A stretch of DNA of 34,930 nt from Caryophanales bacterium UBA5603 (GCA_002424815.1 DILB01000022.1:226-35155), one strand, 5' to 3'; positions 15,430-23,246 are shown, counted from the stretch's first letter. Notes: generated by a model from the letters alone, not told the origin. A program made the numbers and translations.

Positions 15430-15885
15430 TCAACCGAAAAATACGCGCATGAACCAACGATAAAGTCTTCTTATAATAGGTATTCCATCATAGATATCGC
15501 CCCAAAGATCATAATAATCTCTTTGTTCGACAATCTTGTTTTCTGAATTAAATGTCAATCGAGAAGCACCAAAAATTGGTTTTTTTGGAAAAAAGCGAAA
15601 AGACATGGTCATTTTCCAATCCATCATAATGATATTATCGACCTTTATAATATTAAATATTTCCATTTTTAGGCTTTTGCATCGTTTGGCTAAGCGATTG
15701 CACATCGCTTTAAAAGGGATAATTCCTTCAATTCTTTGAATTGAATCTTGAAAGATTATATCATCGTGATAATATGGGAAGATGTGTGACCAGTCCGGTT
15801 TTTTGTCCTCATTATAGGTTTTTGACCATAATTCTTTTATTATTTCAATCGATATTTGTTCTTCTCCAAGTCGGTCTATTGTCAT
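15430..15885 (-). CDS. NTF2/SnoaL-like fold protein
   Basis: This 151-residue protein has the cone-shaped NTF2-like pattern: N-terminal helices (IEIIKELWSKTYNE), the segment DWSHIFPYYHDDIIFQDSIQRIEG, where a turn leads to the pocket strand, then MCNRLAKRC and long strands (IFNIIKVDNIIMMDWKMTMSF, ASRLTFNSENKIVEQRDYYD). The closing motif YDLWGDIYD and a basic, aromatic tail follow. Relatives include SnoaL-type cyclases and ketosteroid-isomerase-like proteins that bind small hydrophobic ligands. It is the first gene of the four-gene redox operon, with a GGAG site 8 bases before the ATG at 15885. Whether it is an enzyme or a binding protein is not clear. Confidence 0.75.
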   Translation of the reverse strand: MTIDRLGEEQISIEIIKELWSKTYNEDKKPDWSHIFPYYHDDIIFQDSIQRIEGIIPFKAMCNRLAKRCKSLKMEIFNIIKVDNIIMMDWKMTMSFRFFPKKPIFGASRLTFNSENKIVEQRDYYDLWGDIYDGIPIIRRLYRWFMRVFFG

Positions 15886-16008
15886 TTAAATTTCTCCATC
15901 TCATAAAAGATATTTATAATTGATTGATGTTTATCTTTTATATTATCACAATTTAAAAAAAGTGGAAATAAATCGCTCGAAAATTGATATGAGATCAACT
16001 CGTTTTCG

Positions 16009-16043
16009 AACATCGGATATTGATTATTGCACCGATGTTTTTT
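16009..16043 (+). terminator. Orphan intrinsic terminator
   Basis: An 8-bp stem AACATCGG/CCGATGTT with a 15-base loop and a T-run. No plus-strand gene precedes it, because the nearest genes are on minus. On minus the hairpin lies upstream of the GH16 gene's start, where it would have no role. Confidence 0.55.
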
Positions 16044-16205
16044 CCCATTCAATGATTGAGATATGGTCGTTTTTATGGATTAAGAATCAATTTATTAAAT
16101 CAAGTTTCTTTTTTGATTTCAGCATCAATCATCGATATTATGGATAATTTTTTTTATTTTTGAAAGAGTATTCTCAGCCATTTTTTCATATGATATAATG
16201 AATAA

Positions 16206-16334
16206 AAATATGTCGAATTGATTTCATGATATCTATCTATAGATCAAATATAATCCTCTGTATTAATTTATTTTTATGATTAAACAAAAAAAGATGCAAT
16301 TAACACAAAATTTGTGTATAATTACATCTTTTTA
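16206..16334 (+). ncRNA. Candidate small RNA between an extended -10 promoter and a terminator
   Basis: TGATATAAT at 16191-16199 would start a plus-strand transcript near 16206. The only signal downstream is the terminator ending at 16333, giving a product of about 130 nt antisense to nothing but the 3' flank of the GH16 gene. There is no ORF. It is a prediction from signals only. Confidence 0.25.
16286..16333. terminator. Bidirectional terminator of the GH16 gene
   Basis: An outer stem AAAAAGATG/CATCTTTTT encloses an inner ACACAAA/TTTGTGT stem (16303-16317). The architecture is the same as the terminator at 12261-12312. Confidence 0.8.
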
Positions 16335-16356
16335 CGACAGATTTTCTCTAGTTTTT

Positions 16357-17064
16357 TTATTGTTCTATCTTAATTGATGCAATTTCCAGATGATAAGGTA
16401 AATCTTCATCGACAATTAATCCGCCATACCAACCCCCAACAGCGAGGTTGATAATAACATAATATGGTTGATCAAATGGCCATTCATTGACAGTATCATT
16501 TTCCATCTTATCAACTCTAAAAAACTCTTTTCCATCGATTAAAAAAGATAAATAATCTTTTGTCCAATCAAGGGTATAATCGTGGAAATTATCAGATGCA
16601 TCTAAAACGGTAATTTTAGCACCCTTGTCAGTATTTATCTTATGATTATAACTTTCTGTATGAATAGCACAGGTGATGATACCCATCCTGTTTCCTGCAA
16701 ATTCGACAAGATCAATTTCACCACATAGTGGCCATCTTACTTGGTTTTTATCCGTGTTACCCATCAGCCATAATGCTGGCCACGCGCCTCTACCTTTCGG
16801 CATTTTAGCACGAATCGTTAAGCGACCATACTGAAATTCCACTTTACCTTTTGTATTGATGCGTGTGGATTGATACTTGCATTCATCTTCTTGATTGAAG
16901 GTTGCGACCAAGTGGAGTTTTCCATCCTTAACATATCCGTTTTTTTCGTTTTCAACATAACATTGAGATTCATTGTTCGCCCATTTTGTGCCAACCTGAA
17001 TATTCCAATGTTGTTGATTGATTTTTCCATCTTTACTAAAATCTTCTTGAAATATTGTTTTCAT
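16357..17064 (-). CDS. Glycoside hydrolase family 16 endo-beta-1,3-glucanase (laminarinase-like)
   Basis: This 235-residue jelly-roll enzyme has the GH16 catalytic signature GEIDLVEFAG (ExDxxE), containing nucleophile, assistant Asp and acid/base Glu. Upstream is the substrate-cleft block KMPKGRGAWPALWLMG, which is characteristic of laminarinases. NFHDYTLDWTKDYLSFLIDG and INLAVGGWYGG complete the fold. The protein starts MKTIFQEDFSKDGKIN with no signal peptide, so it is predicted to be cytoplasmic, like the GH17 enzyme at 2974-3882. The ATG at 17064 is chosen because GGAGG lies 5 bases upstream; the in-frame TTG at 17076 overlaps that site. An extended -10 TGTTATACT (17087-17092) is placed to drive it. 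The gene is single, with its own terminator. Beta-1,3-glucan or mixed-linkage glucan is the likely substrate. Confidence 0.9.
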   Translation of the reverse strand: MKTIFQEDFSKDGKINQQHWNIQVGTKWANNESQCYVENEKNGYVKDGKLHLVATFNQEDECKYQSTRINTKGKVEFQYGRLTIRAKMPKGRGAWPALWLMGNTDKNQVRWPLCGEIDLVEFAGNRMGIITCAIHTESYNHKINTDKGAKITVLDASDNFHDYTLDWTKDYLSFLIDGKEFFRVDKMENDTVNEWPFDQPYYVIINLAVGGWYGGLIVDEDLPYHLEIASIKIEQ

Positions 17065-17086
17065 TTCTACCTCCAACCTCTTTTAT

Positions 17087-17092
17087 AGTATA
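17087..17092 (-). promoter_or_regulatory. Extended -10 promoter of the GH16 gene
   Basis: The minus strand reads TGTTATACT about 25 bases before the ATG. The -35 is poor. Confidence 0.5.
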
Positions 17093-17279
17093 ACATAAAC
17101 CGTTGAATCTTTAGTCATGATTCCTCATAATCTACAAGTATATCTCATTAAACTCCTTAGCATTACAAATCGTTAAATAGATTAAAATATCTATATTTTT
17201 TAATATTGATGTATTTTTATATAATCTATTATTTATTTATTTTGAGATGATTTATTGCAAAAAAACATCTCAACACAAA

Positions 17280-17308
17280 TTGATGAATTATACCGGTAGT
17301 AGTATAAT
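17280..17308 (+). promoter_or_regulatory. SigA-type promoter of the small membrane protein gene
   Basis: TTGATG (17280-17285), a 17-base spacer and TATAAT (17303-17308). The ribosome site AAGGAGGAG follows directly. Confidence 0.75.
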
Positions 17309-17330
17309 GAGAGTGAAGGAGGAGCTATTA

Positions 17331-17810
17331 ATGAGAAAAAAAGATTGGATTTTTTCAGGGGTTTCTTTATTCATTTTGATTTGCATGATTGCAAGCAATA
17401 TTTGGTTAATAATCCTTTTTTTATCAATGAAAATTTCTCAAATCATTTTATATGTTACTAGTATTCTTGTTGTTTTGGTCATCATGACTTACTATCATGT
17501 TCGCGATAAAAGAACTGGTCATATTGAGAAGCAAAGCTGGATTATAAATCATCTCTTATTTTGGCTCATGACGGATTTGCACACACTCATCATTTTAGCA
17601 CGTTACATTTTACCCAATGAACGTCAAGGAGGATTATTACCTGAATTATTTTTTCTCGCGCATTTGCTATTAATTTTCCCTGTATTATTCTCTGAAAGAT
17701 CAACATTTTATCAAAAGCATGAACTTGCATTTAGTATTTTGCTGCATATAATCACTTATTCTCTTCTTTCGTATAGTTTTGTTCAATTAGTGATTCAAAC
17801 AATGCAATAA
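17331..17810 (+). CDS. Four-helix membrane protein of unknown function
   Basis: This 159-residue integral membrane protein starts at the ATG at 17331, behind AAGGAGGAG; in-frame codons back to 17247 lie upstream of the promoter and are not used. Hydrophobic segments are at roughly residues 5-30, 35-52, 65-90 and 100-155 (the last probably two helices), with the basic loop HVRDKRTGHIEKQ after the second. No family is recognised. It has its own promoter and a perfect-hairpin terminator, so it is transcribed alone. Confidence 0.65.
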   Translation: MRKKDWIFSGVSLFILICMIASNIWLIILFLSMKISQIILYVTSILVVLVIMTYYHVRDKRTGHIEKQSWIINHLLFWLMTDLHTLIILARYILPNERQGGLLPELFFLAHLLLIFPVLFSERSTFYQKHELAFSILLHIITYSLLSYSFVQLVIQTMQ

Positions 17811-17916
17811 GGAATTGAATCCAAATCACATATTTCACTTAATCATGGTTTAAATTTTAAAAGTATCGTTGATTAATTCTCAAATGAATAGTATGGAGTT
17901 TCTCGGTACGCTTAAA

Positions 17917-17960
17917 TATAATAATAACGGCTTGGGTAATCCCGTGCCGTTATTATTATA
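17917..17960. terminator. Bidirectional hairpin terminator
   Basis: A perfect 15-bp stem TATAATAATAACGGC (17917-17931) / GCCGTTATTATTATA (17946-17960), followed by an AT-rich stretch. It lies between the convergent membrane-protein and lactonase genes. Confidence 0.75.
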
Positions 17961-18029
17961 TATTTTATTCAATTATTACTATAAAATTGCATTAAAAGAT
18001 TGATTATGTCATTTGCTGTCAAAACATAC

Positions 18030-18818
18030 TCACTTAATTGATAAAAGCATACCTTTTTCAGCTTCCGTTACAAGCAATCCCAAATCTCCCACAAAATCAA
18101 AACATAAATTGGTGGGACAATTGCCAGGTATCTTAATTTGTTTTTTTAGTTTTCCATCTGTGTCAAATACCCAAATCATTCCTGTATTATATACCGCTGC
18201 ATAGATTAAGTTATCACGAGATAAAGCTAAACCATCTGGCTCAGCATGACCACCAATATGATAAAAGGTTCGAATGTTTTCAATTTTTGTTGTTTTCTTG
18301 TTCCAATCACCTATCAATATACGATGTTGCCATGTTTCATTGATAATTATATTTTTTTCATCATTGATTAATAATAATCCATTCGGAAAGAACATACCTT
18401 CAGCTATGACAGATATTTCAAGTTGTTTGTTTAAAGCACAGAGATAGCCAATAGGTTCTTTTTGAGATCCACCCGGACAGGTAAAAAGGACTGTGCCATT
18501 ACTATCTTGTATTAGATCATTGGGTGAACGTAAAGGAATACCGTCAATCTGATTTGCAATGGTCTTTGTTTCTCCCGTCACAAGATTGAGAGATCTTATA
18601 GCATTGTTTTTCGCATCACAAAACAACAGTGTTTCGTTATTTTTCATCATCAAGCCATTGGGAGCACCACCGACATTAAACCGATTGAGTGTTTTCGAGT
18701 GACGGCTATACTCTGTTATAACGCCTCCCAACAACTCTACAAAAAAGATTTGACCATCACGTGTGACAATCGGTCCTTCAGGAAATTTTAAATCGGATGC
18801 TAAAATAGATATACCCAT
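18030..18818 (-). CDS. SMP-30/gluconolactonase-like sugar lactonase
   Basis: This 262-residue six-bladed propeller of the SMP-30/gluconolactonase/LRE family hydrolyses aldonolactones to aldonic acids with a divalent metal. The expected metal and substrate residues are visible: Glu in KFPEGPIV (about residue 14), Asn in RSPNDLIQD, Asn in FFPNGLLL, and Asp in EPDGLALS. The glycine-rich GGAPNGLM loop is also typical. It has no signal peptide. It is the last gene of a three-gene operon; its ATG overlaps the SDR stop codon (TAATG). With the upstream dehydrogenase and dehydratase it fits the lactone step of an oxidative sugar pathway. Confidence 0.85.
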   Translation of the reverse strand: MGISILASDLKFPEGPIVTRDGQIFFVELLGGVITEYSRHSKTLNRFNVGGAPNGLMMKNNETLLFCDAKNNAIRSLNLVTGETKTIANQIDGIPLRSPNDLIQDSNGTVLFTCPGGSQKEPIGYLCALNKQLEISVIAEGMFFPNGLLLINDEKNIIINETWQHRILIGDWNKKTTKIENIRTFYHIGGHAEPDGLALSRDNLIYAAVYNTGMIWVFDTDGKLKKQIKIPGNCPTNLCFDFVGDLGLLVTEAEKGMLLSIK

Positions 18819-19591
18819 TAATATTTTCCCCCATTCGGATCTTCATTAGGACCATACAAAATTAATCCGCCATCTACTTTTATTGTTTCACCAGTAATAT
18901 AACTTGCATCTTCAGAAACGAGATACTCCACTAATCCCGCGACATCATCGGGTTTCCCTTTCCTCTTCATCGGGACAAGAGTGCTGATGTATCCGCTTTG
19001 TAATTCTTCCAAAGCATAATTATTTCGTACCGAGGTTGCTCCTGGGGCAACAGAATTGACAGTGATTCCATAATCCGAAAGTTCAATAGCTAAAGATTGA
19101 ACTAGCCGGTTTAATGCTGCTTTCATAGAGCCATATACAGCATCATTTCGATAAGCACGAATCCCTCTTGTAGAAGAAATAAATATGATTCGTCCAGGGA
19201 TTTGATGTTTTATCATATAATTCGCTGCGGTTTTGGTACATAACAAATAACTTCGGTAATTTAATCCATACACAAAGTCAATCGTTTCTGTTTCTAAATT
19301 TAAGATACTCGTAAATTTAGTTTTTCCTGCATTACAAATTAATACATCAATCCCGCCTAAATCATCAATGGCTTGTTGAGTAACGCGTATTGGAACTTCT
19401 AATTCTTGAAGGCTCGCTTGATAGAAGAAACAATTCCGACCCATTTTTGAAATTTCATCTTTTAACGATGATGCTTCATCAACTTCCGAATGATAGGTAA
19501 ATGCGATATCATAACCATTTTTTGCTAAACGTAAAGCAATGCCTCGACCGATGCCTCGACTACCTCCGGTAATGAATGCTCTTCTTGCCAT
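18818..19591 (-). CDS. SDR-family sugar (acid) dehydrogenase
   Basis: This 257-residue classical SDR has AFITGGSRGIGRGIAL (TGxxxGIG), ICNAGKT (NNAG), the catalytic Ser in IFISSTRGIR, the YxxxK pair in VYGSMKAALNRLV, and the C-terminal DASYITGETIKVDGGL. It is of the FabG/glucose 1-dehydrogenase type and acts in the cytoplasm with NAD(P). The context between a sugar-acid dehydratase (14 bases upstream) and a lactonase suggests oxidation of an aldose to its lactone. A fatty-acid role is less likely here, because no fab genes are nearby. The ATG has GAGGAGGAG upstream. Confidence 0.85.
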   Translation of the reverse strand: MARRAFITGGSRGIGRGIALRLAKNGYDIAFTYHSEVDEASSLKDEISKMGRNCFFYQASLQELEVPIRVTQQAIDDLGGIDVLICNAGKTKFTSILNLETETIDFVYGLNYRSYLLCTKTAANYMIKHQIPGRIIFISSTRGIRAYRNDAVYGSMKAALNRLVQSLAIELSDYGITVNSVAPGATSVRNNYALEELQSGYISTLVPMKRKGKPDDVAGLVEYLVSEDASYITGETIKVDGGLILYGPNEDPNGGKY

Positions 19592-19605
19592 GATTTCTCC
19601 TCCTC

Positions 19606-20802
19606 TTACGGATTAACTAATGTCCCATCCGGTAGTCTCGTTTGAGTCCATTTTGTGACGGTTGTTTTAATAGGGTATAATTTAGCTAATTCTTCATCAA
19701 TATCAATCCCAAATCCGGGTTTGTCATTCGTATAAAGATATCCATTTTGTTCAAAAGGCATTCCGGGGAAAACTTGATACATTTTTTCAGAAAATTCAGT
19801 CCATTCTAGAATACCGAAATTATGGGAATTTAAACTGAGGTGAACATTGCATGCATGTCCAACGGGTGAGACATCTCCAGGACCGTGCCAAGCTGTCCGA
19901 ACACCGAAGTGCTCTGCTAAAATCGCTAATTTTCTAGCTGGAGTAAATCCTCCTATTTGACTGATATGAATACGAATAAAATCAATTAATCGGTTTTTAA
20001 TTAAGAATTCCCACTCTTTTGGATGATTAAATAATTCACCTATTCCAATAGGGGTTGAACATTGTGATTTGAGATTTTGTATCCATTCTGTTTGTTCTGG
20101 AGGCAAGACATCTTCTAAGAAAAACAATCGATATTTTTCGAGTTGTTTTGCTAAATAGATAGCGTCTGCAGGAGCGAGGCGCTCATGAACGTCATGAATG
20201 AGTTCGATTTCATCGCCACAATATTTACGAACATGCTCAAACATTGTAAGAGTATCAAGCATATATTGCGTTGGATTCATATATATTCCTTGTTCTGAAT
20301 GGGGAGGGGTGTTAAGTTTTTTTGAGATGCCTCCATATAATCCCCATTGAATGCGGATGTGTTTAATATTCTTTTCTTTAAAGGATTCGATCTTCTCAAC
20401 GATTTCATTTAAAGTTGAACCGTTGACATGACGATAAATTGGAACACCTTCTCGCGATTTTCCTCCTAACAATTCATATACAGGTAATCCAGCCATCTTT
20501 CCTTTGATATCCCATAAAGCCATATCAACGCCTGAAATGGCGTTATTAGAAATGGCATCATTCCGCCAATATGCATTGTTGTACATGAGATGCCATAAAT
20601 CCTCAATTCTGTTGACATCTCTATCTATTAGCAAAGGTTTTAAGTATTCATCAACAACACATTTGACAGCGAGTTCTCGATATGCAAAAGTTGCACAACC
20701 AAGTCCATATAATCCCTCTTTGTCAGTAATGACTTTGACGACGATGAGGTTAATTCCGTCAGGTGCAGTAAGTATCGTTCTTATATCTTTGATTATTGGC
20801 AT
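19606..20802 (-). CDS. Enolase-superfamily sugar-acid dehydratase (ManD/RspA-like)
   Basis: This 398-residue mandelate-racemase-type member of the enolase superfamily is closest in motifs to the D-mannonate dehydratase/RspA group. The barrel carries LIHDVHERLAP (first metal Asp and adjacent His), FFLEDVLPPEQ (second metal Glu), GIGELFNHPKEW (third metal Glu), RIHISQIGGFTPARK and WHGPGDVSPVGHA (catalytic His region). The capping domain starts with IIKDIRTILTAPDG. It should dehydrate an aldonate to a 2-keto-3-deoxy acid with Mg2+. Several RspA-like proteins of this group have weak or unknown activity, so the substrate is open. It is the first gene of the operon, with GGGGG before the ATG and a good promoter with a palindrome upstream. 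Confidence 0.85.
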   Translation of the reverse strand: MPIIKDIRTILTAPDGINLIVVKVITDKEGLYGLGCATFAYRELAVKCVVDEYLKPLLIDRDVNRIEDLWHLMYNNAYWRNDAISNNAISGVDMALWDIKGKMAGLPVYELLGGKSREGVPIYRHVNGSTLNEIVEKIESFKEKNIKHIRIQWGLYGGISKKLNTPPHSEQGIYMNPTQYMLDTLTMFEHVRKYCGDEIELIHDVHERLAPADAIYLAKQLEKYRLFFLEDVLPPEQTEWIQNLKSQCSTPIGIGELFNHPKEWEFLIKNRLIDFIRIHISQIGGFTPARKLAILAEHFGVRTAWHGPGDVSPVGHACNVHLSLNSHNFGILEWTEFSEKMYQVFPGMPFEQNGYLYTNDKPGFGIDIDEELAKLYPIKTTVTKWTQTRLPDGTLVNP

Positions 20803-20848
20803 ATTTATTCCCCCTCTAAAATATTAATGGATCCATCAGTATAGAATC

Positions 20849-20877
20849 ATTATAATCATTTTGTGTCGAATACACAA
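20849..20877 (-). promoter_or_regulatory. Promoter with overlapping palindromic operator of the sugar-acid operon
   Basis: On the minus strand TTGTGT (20872-20877), 17 bases, TATAAT (20849-20854). The -35 is one arm of the inverted repeat TTGTGT-CGAAT-ACACAA (plus strand 20861-20877), a likely repressor site. No regulator gene is adjacent. Confidence 0.65.
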
Positions 20878-20989
20878 TCGCTCGAAAGGATTTGGATGTA
20901 GATTAATGGATAGTAAACATTTTTTGTATTGATTGACATTACATAATATTTTATTAGCAATAATACTCATTTTATAGATAATTTATTCA

Positions 20990-20998
20990 TGATATAAT
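20990..20998 (+). promoter_or_regulatory. Extended -10 promoter of the 7-TM protein gene
   Basis: TGATATAAT about 62 bases before the ATG at 21060. The -35 is weak. Confidence 0.5.
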
Positions 20999-21059
20999 AA
21001 TGATTAAGTCAAAAACATTCGATTTTTATTACATTTAATCTTCTGTGTTGAGGTGGACT

Positions 21060-21755
21060 ATGGACTATACTGTTGCAAGAGAACTTAATGGACTTTATAT
21101 TATTCTTGATATCGTTTTTTTAACTTTTTTTGGACTGTTATTATTGAAATATAAAAAGAGATTGGCTTTTTTCTTCGGACTCAGTGGAGCTTTAATATAT
21201 TTTTTGGTCGATTACGGAATCTTTTTTCTTATTCTTGGGACAAGAGAAGTTGTCGGCGCAAATACATTTTGGTTTTTGTTATGGCTATCCACAAGTTATG
21301 GATTCACAAACTTTGTTTGGATTTGGTTGTTTTTGAATAAAGAGAAAAGAATATTCGAGTGGTCATTGCTGATCATTTTAGGTTGGTTAACAGTGGCGTT
21401 TCTATCCCAAAGTTTTGGATTAAACTTCTTTCCAATTCAAATTTCGCGGGGAACATCATCTTATCACGGTGCAATGGCTTTGATTCTTTTTGTGGGATAT
21501 ACCATTGTTATTATAAGAAATCTTTCAAGCGATGATCATCATCAATATCCCATATTTAGAATGCTTTTTATAGGTATTTTGGTTCAATTCTCTTGGGAAG
21601 CGGTGTTATTATTGGCAGGCATCAGACCTTCGGGATTTAATCCTATTATTGTGAATTCGCTTCTTGAAACAAACCTTGGAATACCCTATCTTTATTTTAT
21701 TCATCAGGCGATTACAAAAAAATATAATGAAGACTTAATCAAAAAATTATCGTGA
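21060..21755 (+). CDS. Seven-helix membrane protein of unknown function
   Basis: This 231-residue polytopic protein has about seven membrane segments (roughly residues 8-30, 34-58, 68-92, 98-118, 138-158, 165-190 and 200-222) and very short loops. The ATG at 21060 is preferred over the GTG at 21045 because GAGGTGG (21050-21056) stands just before it. No family is recognised with confidence. A PAS-GGDEF gene follows 146 bases later on the same strand with its own promoter. A sensory or transport role linked to c-di-GMP is possible but only by position. Confidence 0.6.
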   Translation: MDYTVARELNGLYIILDIVFLTFFGLLLLKYKKRLAFFFGLSGALIYFLVDYGIFFLILGTREVVGANTFWFLLWLSTSYGFTNFVWIWLFLNKEKRIFEWSLLIILGWLTVAFLSQSFGLNFFPIQISRGTSSYHGAMALILFVGYTIVIIRNLSSDDHHQYPIFRMLFIGILVQFSWEAVLLLAGIRPSGFNPIIVNSLLETNLGIPYLYFIHQAITKKYNEDLIKKLS

Positions 21756-21833
21756 TTTTGTTCAATCTATTTTTCATATCTTATGGATCATCTTTGTATG
21801 TTTTATTCTGTAGAATATCAAGTTATATAATGA

Positions 21834-21839
21834 TATAAT
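21834..21839 (+). promoter_or_regulatory. Extended -10 promoter of the PAS-GGDEF gene
   Basis: TGATATAAT ending at 21839, about 60 bases before the TTG start. Confidence 0.45.
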
Positions 21840-21901
21840 TATATGGCAAAGCCATGCGATTACGACTCGCTATTTTATGATGAAATGGGGTGTGATTAGA
21901 G

Positions 21902-22828
21902 TTGGATGCTAACTATTTTTATATAGCAGAAGAAGAATTAAAAAATATATATGGACTTGATTTGATTAAAGATGTTATTTTAGGCTATGACAATCGAATC
22001 ATGTTTTTTGCGGATGTTTCGAATTTAGATAATATATATCTCAAAGTCATCAAAGGCTCCTTACTCAATATCGGTTTGCCTGAACAACGGATTATTTTAC
22101 TTTCGGATTTATTGCTGCATTTTGATTTAGATAATAAATATGCTGAAGTCTCAGGAAAAAAAGAATATCAGGATTATGTTTATAGTAATCTTTATAAATT
22201 CGATACCGAGACAGACTTGACCTTTCCTATTAAAGTCAATGGTACCCGAATATGGATTCGTGTCAATGCATTTCAAGTACAGAAAACGCATATTCGTGTA
22301 TTTTTTATTTCAAATATTACTGATTTGATCAACAGTGAAGAATTACTTTATGAGAAAACCCACAAAGATTCCTTGACTGGATTATTTAACAAATATACAT
22401 TTGACTATCATTATGGATTAAGACATCAATGGCCAAATACAAATCTATTTTATTTGGATTTAGATGATTTTAAAGTGATTAATGATTCGCAAGGCCATCA
22501 AATTGGAGATGAATATTTACAAAAGTTTACGAATATTCTTAAATCATATGAGACAGAGTATAATCGTTTTTATCGAATTGGTGGAGACGAATTCTTAGGA
22601 TTAATCTTTATGAATGAAAATGAAGTTAAAACGATTGCGGAAGATATTATAAAACGAACTCGTAAAATTCATTGCGAAACAGCTTCTAATATTTTGACGG
22701 TTTCAATTGGAATTGTGAAAGCGAAAAAAGGAATTGATTTGGCAAGCATTGCTGATAAATTATTATACAAAGTTAAAAATTCTGGGAAGAATAGCTATGC
22801 TTACGCTATAGAAGAAGACAAAATATAA
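21902..22828 (+). CDS. PAS-GGDEF diguanylate cyclase
   Basis: This 308-residue cytoplasmic protein has a PAS-like N-terminal sensor (about residues 25-145, ending in FFISNITDLI), a short linker helix, and a GGDEF domain (about 150-305). The catalytic loop RIGGDEF is at residues 226-231, with metal Asp in FYLDLDDFKVIND and the IGDEYLQ helix. It should make c-di-GMP from two GTP. The position of the inhibitory I-site (RxxD) holds TEYN, so product inhibition at that site is unlikely. The start is a TTG at 21902: an in-frame TGA at 21893-21895 excludes longer forms, and GGGGTG lies 9 bases upstream. The PAS ligand is unknown. Confidence 0.85.
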   Translation: MDANYFYIAEEELKNIYGLDLIKDVILGYDNRIMFFADVSNLDNIYLKVIKGSLLNIGLPEQRIILLSDLLLHFDLDNKYAEVSGKKEYQDYVYSNLYKFDTETDLTFPIKVNGTRIWIRVNAFQVQKTHIRVFFISNITDLINSEELLYEKTHKDSLTGLFNKYTFDYHYGLRHQWPNTNLFYLDLDDFKVINDSQGHQIGDEYLQKFTNILKSYETEYNRFYRIGGDEFLGLIFMNENEVKTIAEDIIKRTRKIHCETASNILTVSIGIVKAKKGIDLASIADKLLYKVKNSGKNSYAYAIEEDKI

Positions 22829-22865
22829 AACAATATTGATGCAACATAAATAGTTGGTGATAATT

Positions 22866-23246
22866 ATGATGAAAAAAATATTTATTTCAATTGTATTTAT
22901 ATTGTTAGGATTCACATTATTCGCCTGTAGTGAAGTTCAAAACGAATATCACGAAGTACATATTATTGTTGTGGATGATTATTTATTTTTTTATGTCAAT
23001 CCCGATGAAGGAAAAGATACAATTAGTCTTAAATATTTAGATACCTATGGGACTGAGTTTATCTATTTATATCAGCCAATTGATGGACAAGAATTCAGTT
23101 ATGAACACTTTTTCTCGACTATTAATAATAGGTTTGTAGAAACGGATTTTCGAAACGGAAAACATTATATTAAAGCTAGTGAAGAAATTGATAACCTGAT
23201 ATACCGATACTATATTGATAAAGAGTCATGGGTTCAAAATCCTTAA
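22866..23246 (+). CDS. Small lipoprotein of unknown function
   Basis: This 126-residue lipoprotein has a signal peptide beginning MMKKIFISIV and ending in the lipobox LFAC. The mature part of about 100 residues is rich in Tyr, Asp and Phe (YLFFYVNPDEG, YGTEFIYLYQPIDG), probably a beta-sandwich. GGTGA at 22856-22860 is the ribosome site; ATG 22866 or 22869 can serve, while the TTG at 22854 cannot. It lies 37 bases after the PAS-GGDEF gene on the same strand and may share its transcript. No family is recognised. Confidence 0.7.
   Translation: MMKKIFISIVFILLGFTLFACSEVQNEYHEVHIIVVDDYLFFYVNPDEGKDTISLKYLDTYGTEFIYLYQPIDGQEFSYEHFFSTINNRFVETDFRNGKHYIKASEEIDNLIYRYYIDKESWVQNP

Larger units (their letters stand above)
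15886..16356. other. 471-bp intergenic region with unassigned promoter and terminator signals
   Basis: No protein-coding gene is supported. It holds a plus-strand hairpin AACATCGG/CCGATGTT followed by TTTTTT (16009-16043), a plus-strand extended -10 TGATATAAT (16191-16199), and the bidirectional two-tier terminator (16286-16333). The plus-strand signals serve no known gene and could frame small RNAs. Confidence 0.5.

Noticed and set aside
15920..16147. 75-residue plus-strand ORF in the 15.9-16.4 kb gap
   Set aside because: No ribosome site, the sequence crosses the orphan terminator, and the composition looks like random AT-rich translation.
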